Below are positions 54,092 through 62,695 of a DNA stretch of 64,000 nt, piece after piece. The position numbers and the translations under genes were made by a program. The notes beneath the pieces were generated by a model, which made no database searches, was not told where the DNA came from, and saw nothing but the letters and a program-made list of their open reading frames with translations. The number at the start of each line of letters is the position of its first letter. Within the stretch, counting starts at the first letter, position 1. The stretch spans positions 1 to 64,000 of IMG/VR virus record IMGVR_UViG_3300031963_011530. The stretch is one strand, 5' to 3'. The stretch is from a virus.

Positions 54092-54904
54092 TTATTCAAC
54101 TCCTAAAGAGGTTTTGAGTTTTGCGGTTCCTATTTTATTGGTAATTAGATTTTTTTCAGTACTTCCCGAGTTTTGCATTCCGTTTAGTATCTGAAAATCT
54201 TTTAAAATTTGTTGGGAAGCGTAAAAATAATTCTCATCTTCGGTTCTTCTGGTGTAAAGTAATGTATTTGCGGTGTTTATTATTACATTCATTGCATTTA
54301 CTTGAGATGTTGTCAGTGAAGAAGGCACGGTTTGTAGTGAGTTTTTAGTATTTCCTATACTCCAATTATTAGCCGCCAATTCTTCTTCAATATACAAACT
54401 AGTAAACTGGTTTAAAATAGGAGTAGAATTTCTAACATTATCTGTTGTTCCCAATATAGTTAATATCATTCCTCCAGATCCGACACAATCTTGATAATTT
54501 GGTTTTATAACTCCTGTAGATGAATCAAAATAACTCTCTGAAACACCAGATATTCTATTTGTATGTTGTAAAAATAAATTTAATTGAGTTACTAAATTAT
54601 TTGATGAATTAGCTAAATTTTTTATCGCAGCATTAGAACTAGGATAGTTTGTATCTGGACTAGTAGTACATAATGTTATAATTGAATTTAAATTAGAAGA
54701 TATACTAGAAACATAAGATGCAACAGGATTTTGAAAATAATCAGAACGTGTCACCGCACCATTGGCCAAATCACTAGCCGCCCATGAACTTATTTTTATA
54801 GGACTTGTGTTTAAAAAAGCTTTAGCTCTGTCACTCAAATTAATATCATCACCAAATTTAGATGAATCGAAAGTAGTTGTTAATCTATCTAAAACATTTG
54901 CCAT
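54092..54904 (-). CDS. Conserved-position hub/virion protein of unknown function, 270 aa
   Basis: Not recognised. The sequence is Ser/Asn/Thr-rich with predicted helices (SSISSNLNSIITLC, LVTQLNLFLQHTNRI, SQQILKDFQILNGM) and one Gly-rich turn (DCVGSGGMILTILG). Its start shares one base with the stop of the spike gene and it ends eight bases before gp25. Position in the hub-to-wedge operon makes a virion protein very likely. No enzyme motif is seen. Confidence 0.7.
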   Translation of the reverse strand: MANVLDRLTTTFDSSKFGDDINLSDRAKAFLNTSPIKISSWAASDLANGAVTRSDYFQNPVASYVSSISSNLNSIITLCTTSPDTNYPSSNAAIKNLANSSNNLVTQLNLFLQHTNRISGVSESYFDSSTGVIKPNYQDCVGSGGMILTILGTTDNVRNSTPILNQFTSLYIEEELAANNWSIGNTKNSLQTVPSSLTTSQVNAMNVIINTANTLLYTRRTEDENYFYASQQILKDFQILNGMQNSGSTEKNLITNKIGTAKLKTSLGVE

Positions 54905-55716
54905 TATAAAGCTCCTATGCTAGGAATTCCAGTAACTCCTCCAGAATCTCCTGGATGAAAATGATATGTATACGCATGTCTGAATATCTGTATTGGTCCA
55001 ATAATATCATTCAATACTGGCGCCGTAACTGAGGATAATGATGAAATGGGACCAGCAGAATAAATTCCTGGTGCAACAGCACCAGCATCTGGAAGGCCAA
55101 CTAAAACTCCTGTGGGAGTTACCAATCCTAAAGCACCAAAAACTTTTTTACTCGCTATTATGTTTTCAGAACAAGCAATAGGTCCTGTGGAAGATATTCC
55201 TCCGTTTACAGTTAAATCACCTTCGACATGAACAGAAAAAGGAGCATTTAAATTAATTTGTCCTTCTATTCCTCCAGCAGTTATGTTTACATCGGTTTCT
55301 GAAGTTAAATTTACCTCACCGGTGACAACAGCGTCCATCTGACCTTCAATGTTTTGATAAACATTACCTTCAATGTTTTGATAAACATCTCCCTTAACAT
55401 TTAATTTAGAATCACCTTCTATAGTCACAGAGCAATAACCTTTTATCAAAACATGATTGTTCTTAACAACTATTTCATAATTATCACCAATAATTTTATG
55501 AATTTCTGTTCCATCGGATTGTATCTCAGTATAATTTCCTATTCTATGTTGTATTCTCATTCTTTCATATTGTGGTGTGTCATCCATTTCCACAAAATGA
55601 CCAGAATCGGAATAAAATCCTTTTACATGAGGATAAACTGAATTATTTGCTTGAGAATCGGGTTCATACCAAGTACTATCACCTTCGGGTTTTTTAACTT
55701 CTGTATCTGCCATCAT
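54904..55716 (-). CDS. Baseplate central spike protein (gp5 C-terminal-like beta-helix), 270 aa
   Basis: Residues about 45-150 are short beta repeats such as DGTEIHKIIGDNYEIVVKNN, KGYCSVTIEGDSKLNVKGDV, YQNIEGNVYQNIEGQM and TGEVNLTSETDVNITAGG. The octad pattern V/I-x-G-x-x-x-x-V/I is that of the triple-stranded beta-helix of T4 gp5 and VgrG spikes. The C-terminus has IFRHAYTYHFHPGDSGGVTGIP. This gene and the upstream hub gene seem to divide the job of T4 gp5. The first ATG at 55716 overlaps the upstream stop; a second ATG is one codon later. Confidence 0.82.
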   Translation of the reverse strand: MMADTEVKKPEGDSTWYEPDSQANNSVYPHVKGFYSDSGHFVEMDDTPQYERMRIQHRIGNYTEIQSDGTEIHKIIGDNYEIVVKNNHVLIKGYCSVTIEGDSKLNVKGDVYQNIEGNVYQNIEGQMDAVVTGEVNLTSETDVNITAGGIEGQINLNAPFSVHVEGDLTVNGGISSTGPIACSENIIASKKVFGALGLVTPTGVLVGLPDAGAVAPGIYSAGPISSLSSVTAPVLNDIIGPIQIFRHAYTYHFHPGDSGGVTGIPSIGAL

Positions 55717-57521
55717 TATACCTTTTCAAATGTTGCTTCTATCGCTTTAATTTCTGTATATACTATTGTTGTAATTTCTACTGTTTCTTTTGCTGTTTGG
55801 AATGTTTTTTGTGTTTCAGATATTAATTCTGTTACTTCAGAAAAAGATACATTTTCACCACCGGCACCACTTAAAGATATTGATTCGGAAAAAGCATCAG
55901 TCAATGAATTAAAAAAATGAGTTAAACAGTCTTGCAACAGAACCAATAATCTTGCGGGTAAACTTAATATCCAGTTTATTAGTTGTCTTATCTGTGCGGT
56001 AATTTTTGCAATCTCTAGTACTATTTCATTTATTACTTTTAAAAATTTCTGAATACTTTTGAGTGTAGCCGTTAAAAGTTTAACCGTTTGTTTAATCCAC
56101 TGAGCTGTGGCAGAATTTCCATCAATTGCAAAAAGAGCAAGTATCTTATCTCTCAACCATTTAACTGCTGTTATAACTTCTTGTCTTTTTGTGAGAATTT
56201 TTAATCTAGTTTCATAGGAAATATCACAATTCCAAGTTTTATCATTATTTGATTTTTCTATAGCTACACTATCCGAAGGATCTATAATTGTACTCAGTTG
56301 ACCAGATTTTGAACCATTAAGATTTGTTGATTGTAAATAAGATTCTTCACTTATTCTACCTTTCGAATCTATTGGTATTAATTTTTTTCTGTCTGGTATA
56401 GAAGGTCCAGGTTGTAATGCGTAACCGGGTAAATAAAAAGTATATCCTGTCCAGTTACCTATTAATTCTTCTTGTGTATTATAAACTTTACCAGAAGTTT
56501 CATCATATCGGCCTACTCTTGCATCCAATGATCTTGCCTGTTCTATGGAAAGTAAAGCATTCGGCGCATTAGAAGCTTGAGAATTTAGTTCTGCAATTTG
56601 TTTATCTATTTCTTGTATTTTAAGACTTTGTTTGTTTATTTCTTCTTGAATTCCTTGTTTTTGCGTATTTACTCTATTTAAATTTGATGTAGAGTTCTTA
56701 TAAAGATTTGCCAGGTTTGTCTCAGCATCTAATATATTTCTTTCTAGTAGTCCTTTTCTGGTTACTAAATTATCTCTTTCAGTTAGTTCACGAGAATTCC
56801 AAACTTGATCAGCATATTGTTCTAATGTTAAATCTTGCTCATCTTCATTTCTATTTGGATACGCAATCTCAGCTAATTTTCTACCACTTTGTATTTGAGA
56901 TTCTAATTGAGAAATTCTACTATCGTAAGATTGCCCACTTACTGAACCAATTGAACCAACATCATTTAAAAAGTTATTGAGTTCACTTTTTGAGTATTCT
57001 ATAGCTACAGTCCATCCAGATTCGTCTATAGGTGAAACTTGATATTTTTCTTCATCTGCAATTAAATTTTTTAGTTCTTCTTCATTAGCTTTTTTGGCAT
57101 TTTCTAATGTTTTCTTTTCTTCCTCTAATTGTGCTATTTTATTTTTAATCGTTGAATAATCTACAGGACTTTGGTTTAAAAATTTTTGATTTTCACTGTC
57201 ATATTTTAAATAGAGTCTTGGGTCTCTATTTTCTGTTAATTTCAAATAAGGTGAAGGAGAGTGCCATTCTAAAGCCTCTTGATCAGCAAAAGCTCTCATT
57301 GCACTACCAAAAGAAAATTTATATTTTACTTTTATTGGAGTGTATATTTTTGGTATAGAAACGGTAGTTTGAGATGCAAACGCCCAAGGAAGGTTCTCAA
57401 ATGGAGTTTTAATTCCAGTTATATCATGAACACCATAGATAAAAACTTGAAGTCGGGCTAATCCAAGTGGATCAGCATTATTGATAACTATAGCATCTCT
57501 TTCTACAACTTGCATAGTCAT
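55716..57521 (-). CDS. 5: Baseplate hub gp5-like OB-domain protein with long coiled coil, no lysozyme, 601 aa
   Basis: The N-terminal MQVVERDAIVINNADPLGLARLQVFIYGVHD...LPWAFASQ is the OB-fold of gp5 hub proteins (the x-GRVQVRxxGxH...LPWA pattern). From about residue 125 to 335 there are heptad-rich coiled coils (IAQLEEEKKTLENAKKAN and INKQSLKIQEIDKQI). The C-terminus is hydrophobic and helical (LINWILSLPARLLVLLQDCL), possibly membrane-touching. The glycoside hydrolase domain of T4 gp5 is absent. The spike part is in the next gene. The start ATG at 57521 follows AAGGA. Confidence 0.8.
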   Translation of the reverse strand: MTMQVVERDAIVINNADPLGLARLQVFIYGVHDITGIKTPFENLPWAFASQTTVSIPKIYTPIKVKYKFSFGSAMRAFADQEALEWHSPSPYLKLTENRDPRLYLKYDSENQKFLNQSPVDYSTIKNKIAQLEEEKKTLENAKKANEEELKNLIADEEKYQVSPIDESGWTVAIEYSKSELNNFLNDVGSIGSVSGQSYDSRISQLESQIQSGRKLAEIAYPNRNEDEQDLTLEQYADQVWNSRELTERDNLVTRKGLLERNILDAETNLANLYKNSTSNLNRVNTQKQGIQEEINKQSLKIQEIDKQIAELNSQASNAPNALLSIEQARSLDARVGRYDETSGKVYNTQEELIGNWTGYTFYLPGYALQPGPSIPDRKKLIPIDSKGRISEESYLQSTNLNGSKSGQLSTIIDPSDSVAIEKSNNDKTWNCDISYETRLKILTKRQEVITAVKWLRDKILALFAIDGNSATAQWIKQTVKLLTATLKSIQKFLKVINEIVLEIAKITAQIRQLINWILSLPARLLVLLQDCLTHFFNSLTDAFSESISLSGAGGENVSFSEVTELISETQKTFQTAKETVEITTIVYTEIKAIEATFEKV

Positions 57522-57542
57522 AGGATTATCCTTAAAAAAATA

Positions 57543-58895
57543 TTACGCATAATTTGTATTAGTTACATTATCAACGCCGATCATTTTATTATATCTATCA
57601 CTTCTATTTGAACTGTTTGTACAAGCTTCAAAAATAGTTTCGTGTTTATTGTCCGGTGTTAATTTGTGCCGTGCTGCGATGATCATATAATGACCATATA
57701 ATGTTCTGTCTAAATTATTTTCTCCTGGAACTTTCTCGGAGAATTTAGGTATGTTTAAATATACATTTGCTCCTGATGAAATTCCAAAATTTCCTGGCAC
57801 TACAAGTTTAACTCTTTGTGAAAAGAAGTTTGCAAATATAGATTCTCTCTGAAATAAAATTTGTTCATAATCTATCTTCTTTTCGAATTCTCCTGGACTA
57901 TTTTGTTTTATTTCATTTATATTTCTAGATATTAAACTTGTAGGACCTTCAACTATATTTGATTCTGAAAAATTGTTTAATAAATCGCCTTCTATGGTTT
58001 TTAAATTTGCCACAGCAGGTCCGTTATTCCTAGAATTTTTTGGATGATTTATAGAATTGTAATCGAAATTTAATTCTAGACTTTGACCTATATTTCTATC
58101 ATATCCAATAAATTTACCCGAATAAACTCCGTTTTTTATATTTGATAAAATATCAAACTGCTGTATAACTTCAAAATGTCTGGCTCCAAACATATCATTT
58201 GTTTCATCCATACGACCTAAGTTTTTAGGATCAAAATTTATATTTACAACCGATTCTTTATCTAACAAATTACTTAAACTAGCAAAGTTATAACCAAAAA
58301 TATTTTCGTAAAAAAGAAAACATGGTCTGTGATCAGTATCAATTGCCAATTTTGTCATCCACATTATAGCGTCTATTGGATTTAAATATAATGGAACTAC
58401 AATATCTCTTATTCCTAAAGATGTATCAAATTCTCCTCCTTTTATTTTTTCACTAGGAGTTTTTAAATAATCTCTAAGAATTTTGAGTGCAGTGTTACTA
58501 TATGTGGTATTTAAATAAGCTTGTCCCACCTTTTTAAATTGTGCCGTAACAAATTCTTCAGAAATAAAATGTAAAATATAAGTTTCTTTAGTTTGATTTA
58601 CTACATTTCTATCAGACTGTTTATAAATTCTAAAAATTCTTTTTATATCTAAAGTATCATCGTCAACTTTTCCTATGTGAATTTTTATAAAATCATTACC
58701 GTCTAATAAAAAAGAATCAGACAATCCAGACGAATCTTCAATTAAAATATTACCAGTTAAACATGGCTGCAATATTGAATCGAAAATGTTTATTTCTTTG
58801 TAGTGTGCAATAAGACTTCGTTCAGTTTTATCTTTGGCGACAAGGTTTAATTCTTTTATTATAAACCCAGTTGATATTAAAAAATTCGATTGCAT
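57543..58895 (-). CDS. 27: Baseplate hub protein gp27-like
   Basis: The protein has the layout of tail-hub proteins: FDSILQPCLTGNILIEDSSGLSDSF at the start, FRIYKQSDRNVV...TYILHFISEEF, and YLNPIDAIMWMTKLAIDTDH. Gp27 forms the trimeric ring through which the spike binds. At 450 residues it is near T4 gp27 (391). It lies between gp53 and the gp5-like gene, as expected. The ends fit well; the start ATG at 58895 begins MQSNFLISTGF. Confidence 0.85.
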   Translation of the reverse strand: MQSNFLISTGFIIKELNLVAKDKTERSLIAHYKEINIFDSILQPCLTGNILIEDSSGLSDSFLLDGNDFIKIHIGKVDDDTLDIKRIFRIYKQSDRNVVNQTKETYILHFISEEFVTAQFKKVGQAYLNTTYSNTALKILRDYLKTPSEKIKGGEFDTSLGIRDIVVPLYLNPIDAIMWMTKLAIDTDHRPCFLFYENIFGYNFASLSNLLDKESVVNINFDPKNLGRMDETNDMFGARHFEVIQQFDILSNIKNGVYSGKFIGYDRNIGQSLELNFDYNSINHPKNSRNNGPAVANLKTIEGDLLNNFSESNIVEGPTSLISRNINEIKQNSPGEFEKKIDYEQILFQRESIFANFFSQRVKLVVPGNFGISSGANVYLNIPKFSEKVPGENNLDRTLYGHYMIIAARHKLTPDNKHETIFEACTNSSNRSDRYNKMIGVDNVTNTNYA

Positions 58896-58896
58896 T

Positions 58897-59550
58897 TTAT
58901 TTTGTTAAATCTTTAAATTCTTTTTCTAAAAAAGGAACGAATTCTTTTTTTAACAATTTAATTTTTCTTTTATTTTCATTTGTCTCATGTTCATATTCAT
59001 AATAAGTTTTTGTTCCTCTAGTTCTTTTAAATTCTATTTGAGTACCACCAATTAAAGTGTAATTATTTGAGGTTATTGGAGAAGTATTTGCGTAGTCAGG
59101 TTGCGTTAGAATTATCGTTTTTTCTTCAAACTCTTTAGTATCTAATATAGTTTTTCTCTCTTTTACAAAATATTCTTTTACATTTGATTCCGACCAAGAA
59201 AGTCCCGTAACCGAGGTATTAGAAGTATCGGCATAATTATTTGCAGAATATTTTGAATCGATATATTTGTTTAGTGTTGTATAACTCATTGGCCAATCTA
59301 ACAAAGGATTTATAATATTATTAACCATTAAAATTATCCAGTGTCTTTCGGAAGAATCATAAAATTTGTCCGCTAAAATTTCTGGTGTTTCTCCTTCAGG
59401 AATAATATAATCATAATAAACAACAGAATTTTGTTTAAAATTTTCATTAAACTTAAATTTAAAAGTTAAGTTTGTTATTATATCTAAAGATGTTTGATCT
59501 CTATCGGAAAAATAAACAACCTTAGGAAAGTAATTAAAAAATTTTGACAT
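58897..59550 (-). CDS. 53: Baseplate wedge protein gp53
   Basis: The motif EGETPEILADKFYDSSERHWIILMVNNIINPLLDWPMS corresponds to the conserved core of T4 gp53 (LANAIYGNPQLYWVLLMCNDNYDPYYGW), the same LysM-like segment. The protein has 217 residues against 196 in T4. Gp53 locks wedges together around the hub. It lies between gp48 and gp27 on the same strand. The start ATG at 59550 follows AAGGTAATAA. Confidence 0.92.
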   Translation of the reverse strand: MSKFFNYFPKVVYFSDRDQTSLDIITNLTFKFKFNENFKQNSVVYYDYIIPEGETPEILADKFYDSSERHWIILMVNNIINPLLDWPMSYTTLNKYIDSKYSANNYADTSNTSVTGLSWSESNVKEYFVKERKTILDTKEFEEKTIILTQPDYANTSPITSNNYTLIGGTQIEFKRTRGTKTYYEYEHETNENKRKIKLLKKEFVPFLEKEFKDLTK

Positions 59551-59563
59551 TTATTACCTTTTA

Positions 59564-60874
59564 TTAAAATCTTCTTTTGGTGGTAGAAACTTCCCACATC
59601 GCCACATCGTCCCTATCTCTTCCCGCAACTTCAACAAAAGAATCTTTTGTAAGAATTTCCGTTTCTTGGAAATTTAAAGATAATCTAATACCAACAGGCA
59701 TACCAGTTTTTCCAATCTCAGGTTGTCCAAAATTGTCAGGAGATTCATATGCAGACCATCCATTTGGTGCATAATCTGTATCTATAGATGTCAAAACACA
59801 AGTTGAAATTTGAGGAATATTAGGATTTATAGAACCGTTGTAGTAAAATTTTATATCAAATTCGGATGGTGGCACTAAGAAGAATCCACCTAAGGCTCCA
59901 ATTCCTTCTTTTAAAACTTCTGGTGCTTGATGAAATCTAAGTCTTTGTAATATTTTTTGAACTTCAACCGCTTCTTTAGAACTTCTTGGATATAACATAA
60001 AATCAAATCTGAACTCTCTAAATGAAGGAGACGAATATATCATTTCTAGTTGAGGATTTACAACTGCTCCAAATCCTGCGGCAAAAACTCCTGATCCTGC
60101 ACCACCGAGAGTTTTTCGTAAAAAATTGTTTAAAATGAATGGTGTTAAGTTTTTAACGGCACTTTCAATTTTTTTCTCTCCTGATCCTTTTATTTGACTA
60201 TAACCGGCTGTTGCAGCTGCCAAGTAAGCTAGAGGTGAAGATCCAAATTCTATTGTAGAATATTGTTGATTATTTGTAAAATTTAAAGTATCTGGCATAT
60301 AAAAAGCAATACTATCCGTGGTTCTTTTTATAGTTCTCAAACCTTTTCCAGAATTAGCTAAATTAAAAATTTCTTTCGCAGAATCAGACAATCCTTTACC
60401 AAACGAATTTAATCCACCAGCAGCACTCTCAAAACCTTCTTGGAACGTTTCATTCATATTTTCTATTTTTGCATTGGCTTTATCAGAAAGAAAAGAAGCT
60501 CCTTTTTTAATCATTTCTTTACTTATTTGTGTAGGTCCAGATTCATTGACATCTTCAACTATTTGTGTAAGACCAGATACAGTTTGCGAAAAAGGATTGG
60601 GTGTTCCATTATACTTTTGATTTTGTATAATAGTAGGATTTCCATAAAAGTTAGGCAAGCCAACCTCGTCCTTTGTTCTATCAAATCTAGTTTTTTCTTG
60701 TTGATTAATATGGATTACCATATAGTGTCCTTTATCTAAAGAACCTATATCCAAAGGATATCTTAGTACATTACTCATATATCTGCTATCACGCAAAATT
60801 TGTTTTGTTAAACCAAGGGTATCACCATCACTCGTATTATTGATTTTGATTTCGGTTAAGTTGAAAAATGCCAT
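59564..60874 (-). CDS. 48: Baseplate tail tube cap gp48
   Basis: The sequence from ATG 60874 begins MAFFNLTEIKINN and includes YPLDIGSLDKGHYMVIHINQQEK, a conserved block of marine-phage gp48. The C-terminal YSSPSFREFRFDFMLYPRS, RLRFHQAPEV and FDIKFYYNG...VLTSIDTDYAPNGW agree. It caps the baseplate and starts the tail tube together with gp54. A longer frame to 60970 overlaps the divergent gp4 gene and has no support; AAAGGAATC precedes 60874. A late-type motif lies 24 bases upstream. Confidence 0.9.
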   Translation of the reverse strand: MAFFNLTEIKINNTSDGDTLGLTKQILRDSRYMSNVLRYPLDIGSLDKGHYMVIHINQQEKTRFDRTKDEVGLPNFYGNPTIIQNQKYNGTPNPFSQTVSGLTQIVEDVNESGPTQISKEMIKKGASFLSDKANAKIENMNETFQEGFESAAGGLNSFGKGLSDSAKEIFNLANSGKGLRTIKRTTDSIAFYMPDTLNFTNNQQYSTIEFGSSPLAYLAAATAGYSQIKGSGEKKIESAVKNLTPFILNNFLRKTLGGAGSGVFAAGFGAVVNPQLEMIYSSPSFREFRFDFMLYPRSSKEAVEVQKILQRLRFHQAPEVLKEGIGALGGFFLVPPSEFDIKFYYNGSINPNIPQISTCVLTSIDTDYAPNGWSAYESPDNFGQPEIGKTGMPVGIRLSLNFQETEILTKDSFVEVAGRDRDDVAMWEVSTTKRRF

Positions 60875-60897
60875 ATGATTCCTTTGTGAATATATAA

Positions 60898-60905
60898 TAT
60901 TTATG
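60898..60905 (-). promoter_or_regulatory. Candidate late promoter (CATAAATA) for the baseplate operon
   Basis: The minus-strand octamer CATAAATA ends 24 bases upstream of the gp48 ATG at 60874, a spacing close to that of 8330-8337. It overlaps the ATG of the divergent gp4 gene at 60903. It fits the NATAAATA late motif of T4-like cyanophages. It would drive the long minus-strand baseplate operon. Confidence 0.5.
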
Positions 60906-61337
60906 CCATATTCAGGAAAGTTTACTCCAAAAAATCCGACGAAATATAACGGAGATGCAACAAATATCATCTACCGTTCTTCGTGGGAACTCTACGTCAT
61001 GAAATATTTGGATGAAAATCCTATGGTTACCTGGTGGGCATCAGAAGAACTGTTCATACCATATCGCAATCCCATCGATAAAAAGATGCACCGTTACTTT
61101 CCAGATTTTGTCGTAAAAACGAAGAAAAAAGATGGAACAGTGATGACTTACGTACTAGAAGTAAAACCAGAAGTCCAAACAAAAATGCCTAAACAAAAAA
61201 GAAAGACCAAACGGTATTTACAGGAAGCTGCGACTTATGCAATCAATCAAGAAAAATGGAAAGCAGCAGATATCTTTTGTAAAGAACATGGTTGGAAGTT
61301 TCTCATACTTACGGAAAACGATCTCGGTCTAGTATAA
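60903..61337 (+). CDS. 4: Head completion protein gp4 (nuclease-fold)
   Basis: The start MPYSGKFTPKNPTKYNGDATNIIYRSSWELYVMKYLDENPMV is the conserved head of marine T4-like gp4. Motifs read as a TnsA-like PD-(D/E)xK nuclease: the E in RSSWELYV, the D in HRYFPDFVV and ExK in YVLEVKPEV. Gp4 acts late in head maturation before tail joining. Length 144 residues against 150 in T4. The ATG at 60903 lies only 28 bases from the divergent gp48 ATG and has no obvious ribosome site. Confidence 0.93.
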   Translation: MPYSGKFTPKNPTKYNGDATNIIYRSSWELYVMKYLDENPMVTWWASEELFIPYRNPIDKKMHRYFPDFVVKTKKKDGTVMTYVLEVKPEVQTKMPKQKRKTKRYLQEAATYAINQEKWKAADIFCKEHGWKFLILTENDLGLV

Positions 61338-61344
61338 ATAGTCG

Positions 61345-61935
61345 ATGGCATATTTAATCGACAGAATTCAAGCATCACTTCAAAAAGAAGGTTACGCTTC
61401 TAGATCAAGAGAATCTAGAGACTGGTTACGCACGAAAGTTGCAAACCTAAAACCAACAAAAGCAAGTTTAATGAATGATATGGCGAGATTGCGTGAGCGT
61501 AGTATTATTGGTAGAATGTATTTTTTCTTTTACGATCCTAAGACAAAGGAAAAAATGAAATACTATGATAGATTTCCTTTAGTTTTACCTATAGAACAAT
61601 ATGCAGATGGTTTTTTAGGATTAAATCTACATTACATTCATCCCAAACAAAGATTAATATTGATGGACAAACTTAGTTCATATGCCAACAATGACAAGTT
61701 TGACAAAACCACGAAGTTAAAATTAACATATCAAACACTTAAAGCGGCATCAAGAATATTTGAAAAAAATGCTTGCATTAAGAGATACCTATTTACACAA
61801 ATACAATCAAGATTTTTAGAAATAAGTGCTGAAGAATGGGATATAGCCGTTCTACTTCCAATGGAAGATTTTACATCCAAGAAAAAACCTGTTTCTAAAT
61901 CTGTAGTTTTTCAAGATTCTAAGGATACATTCTAA
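61345..61935 (+). CDS. Conserved T4-like phage protein with YDRFPLV motif, 196 aa
   Basis: MAYLIDRIQASLQKEG, SIIGRMYFFFYDPKTKEKMKYYDRFPLVLPIEQYADGFLGLNLHYI and KQRLILMDKL form a pattern I recall from marine T4-like phage genomes beside gp4. A DNA end-protector (gp2) or assembly role has been suggested in such loci, but I cannot confirm it by motif. The start ATG at 61345 is the only sensible one. It overlaps the next gene by one base (TAATG). Confidence 0.8.
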   Translation: MAYLIDRIQASLQKEGYASRSRESRDWLRTKVANLKPTKASLMNDMARLRERSIIGRMYFFFYDPKTKEKMKYYDRFPLVLPIEQYADGFLGLNLHYIHPKQRLILMDKLSSYANNDKFDKTTKLKLTYQTLKAASRIFEKNACIKRYLFTQIQSRFLEISAEEWDIAVLLPMEDFTSKKKPVSKSVVFQDSKDTF

Positions 61936-62684
61936 TGTCTTTTACGCCAACACTCTTTTTATCAAATATTCGAGCCAAAGATGGATTAGCCAGACCGAAT
62001 AGATTTAAAGTAATTTTACCGATCCCTAACTACATAGGTAATTTTGTTAGCACAGGAGTTTTAGAAGGATTATTAAACTTACCAAATACTCTTGTTACTG
62101 ACATTACAGATTGGGTAAGTTCAAGAACTAGTTATGAAACAACAGGAGTACCTTTTAAGAGAAGTTCGAATCCCTCTATCACAAGATATCTTTCTTTACA
62201 GTGTGATACCGCTGAACTTCCAGGAAAAACATTACAAACAGCCGATGTAAAAATTTATGGTCCGACATTTAAAATACCATATCAAAAACAATATAATGAT
62301 ATGAGTTTAAGTTTTATCTGTACAAACGATTTTTATGAAAGAAAACTTTTTGATCTTTGGATCGATGCTATTATGCCATCTGACACCAACAATTTAAGAT
62401 TTCCCAAAGATGAAGAAACTAGATACATGACGGACATTCAAGTTCTTCAGTACGACGACTTTATCAAACAAATTTATTCTGTAAAATTAATCGATGCTTT
62501 TCCAATAGGTGTCGCAGCACAACCGTTAGCTTGGAGTGATGACGGTTATCATAGATTAACTGTTCAATTCGCATATCAAAAATATCAAACTATCTATGAA
62601 GGTTATACTGATCTGGGTGAAGCAGCTGCTTCTTACTTTGGAGCAAAAAGTACAAAGTTATTTGACAAATTCTTTAAATTTTAA
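61935..62684 (+). CDS. Tail tube-like protein, gp54/gp19 family (baseplate tube initiator)
   Basis: The C-terminal block SVKLIDAFPIGVAAQPLAWSDDGYHRLTVQFAYQKYQ is typical of the T4 gp19/gp54 tube fold. LSLQCDTAELPGKTLQTADVKIYGP and DLWIDAIMPSD also match. The gene is close to baseplate genes and to gp48, so I favour the tube initiator gp54; a second tube protein gp19 is an alternative. The length of 249 residues is between gp19 (163) and gp54 (320). Confidence 0.82.
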   Translation: MSFTPTLFLSNIRAKDGLARPNRFKVILPIPNYIGNFVSTGVLEGLLNLPNTLVTDITDWVSSRTSYETTGVPFKRSSNPSITRYLSLQCDTAELPGKTLQTADVKIYGPTFKIPYQKQYNDMSLSFICTNDFYERKLFDLWIDAIMPSDTNNLRFPKDEETRYMTDIQVLQYDDFIKQIYSVKLIDAFPIGVAAQPLAWSDDGYHRLTVQFAYQKYQTIYEGYTDLGEAAASYFGAKSTKLFDKFFKF

Positions 62685-62695
62685 ATGGAGTTACT

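Noticed and set aside
54089-54096. AATAAATA before gp25 (minus strand)
   Set aside because: Only 5 bases from the start, so it cannot act as a -10 element for that gene.
60875-60970. N-terminal extension of gp48 upstream of 60874
   Set aside because: The added residues overlap the divergent gp4 gene and lack similarity to gp48; a good ribosome site precedes 60874.
61333-61340. Perfect TATAAATA late-promoter consensus on the plus strand
   Set aside because: It overlaps the gp4 stop and lies only 4 bases before the next ATG, so transcripts would start past that ATG; probably chance.
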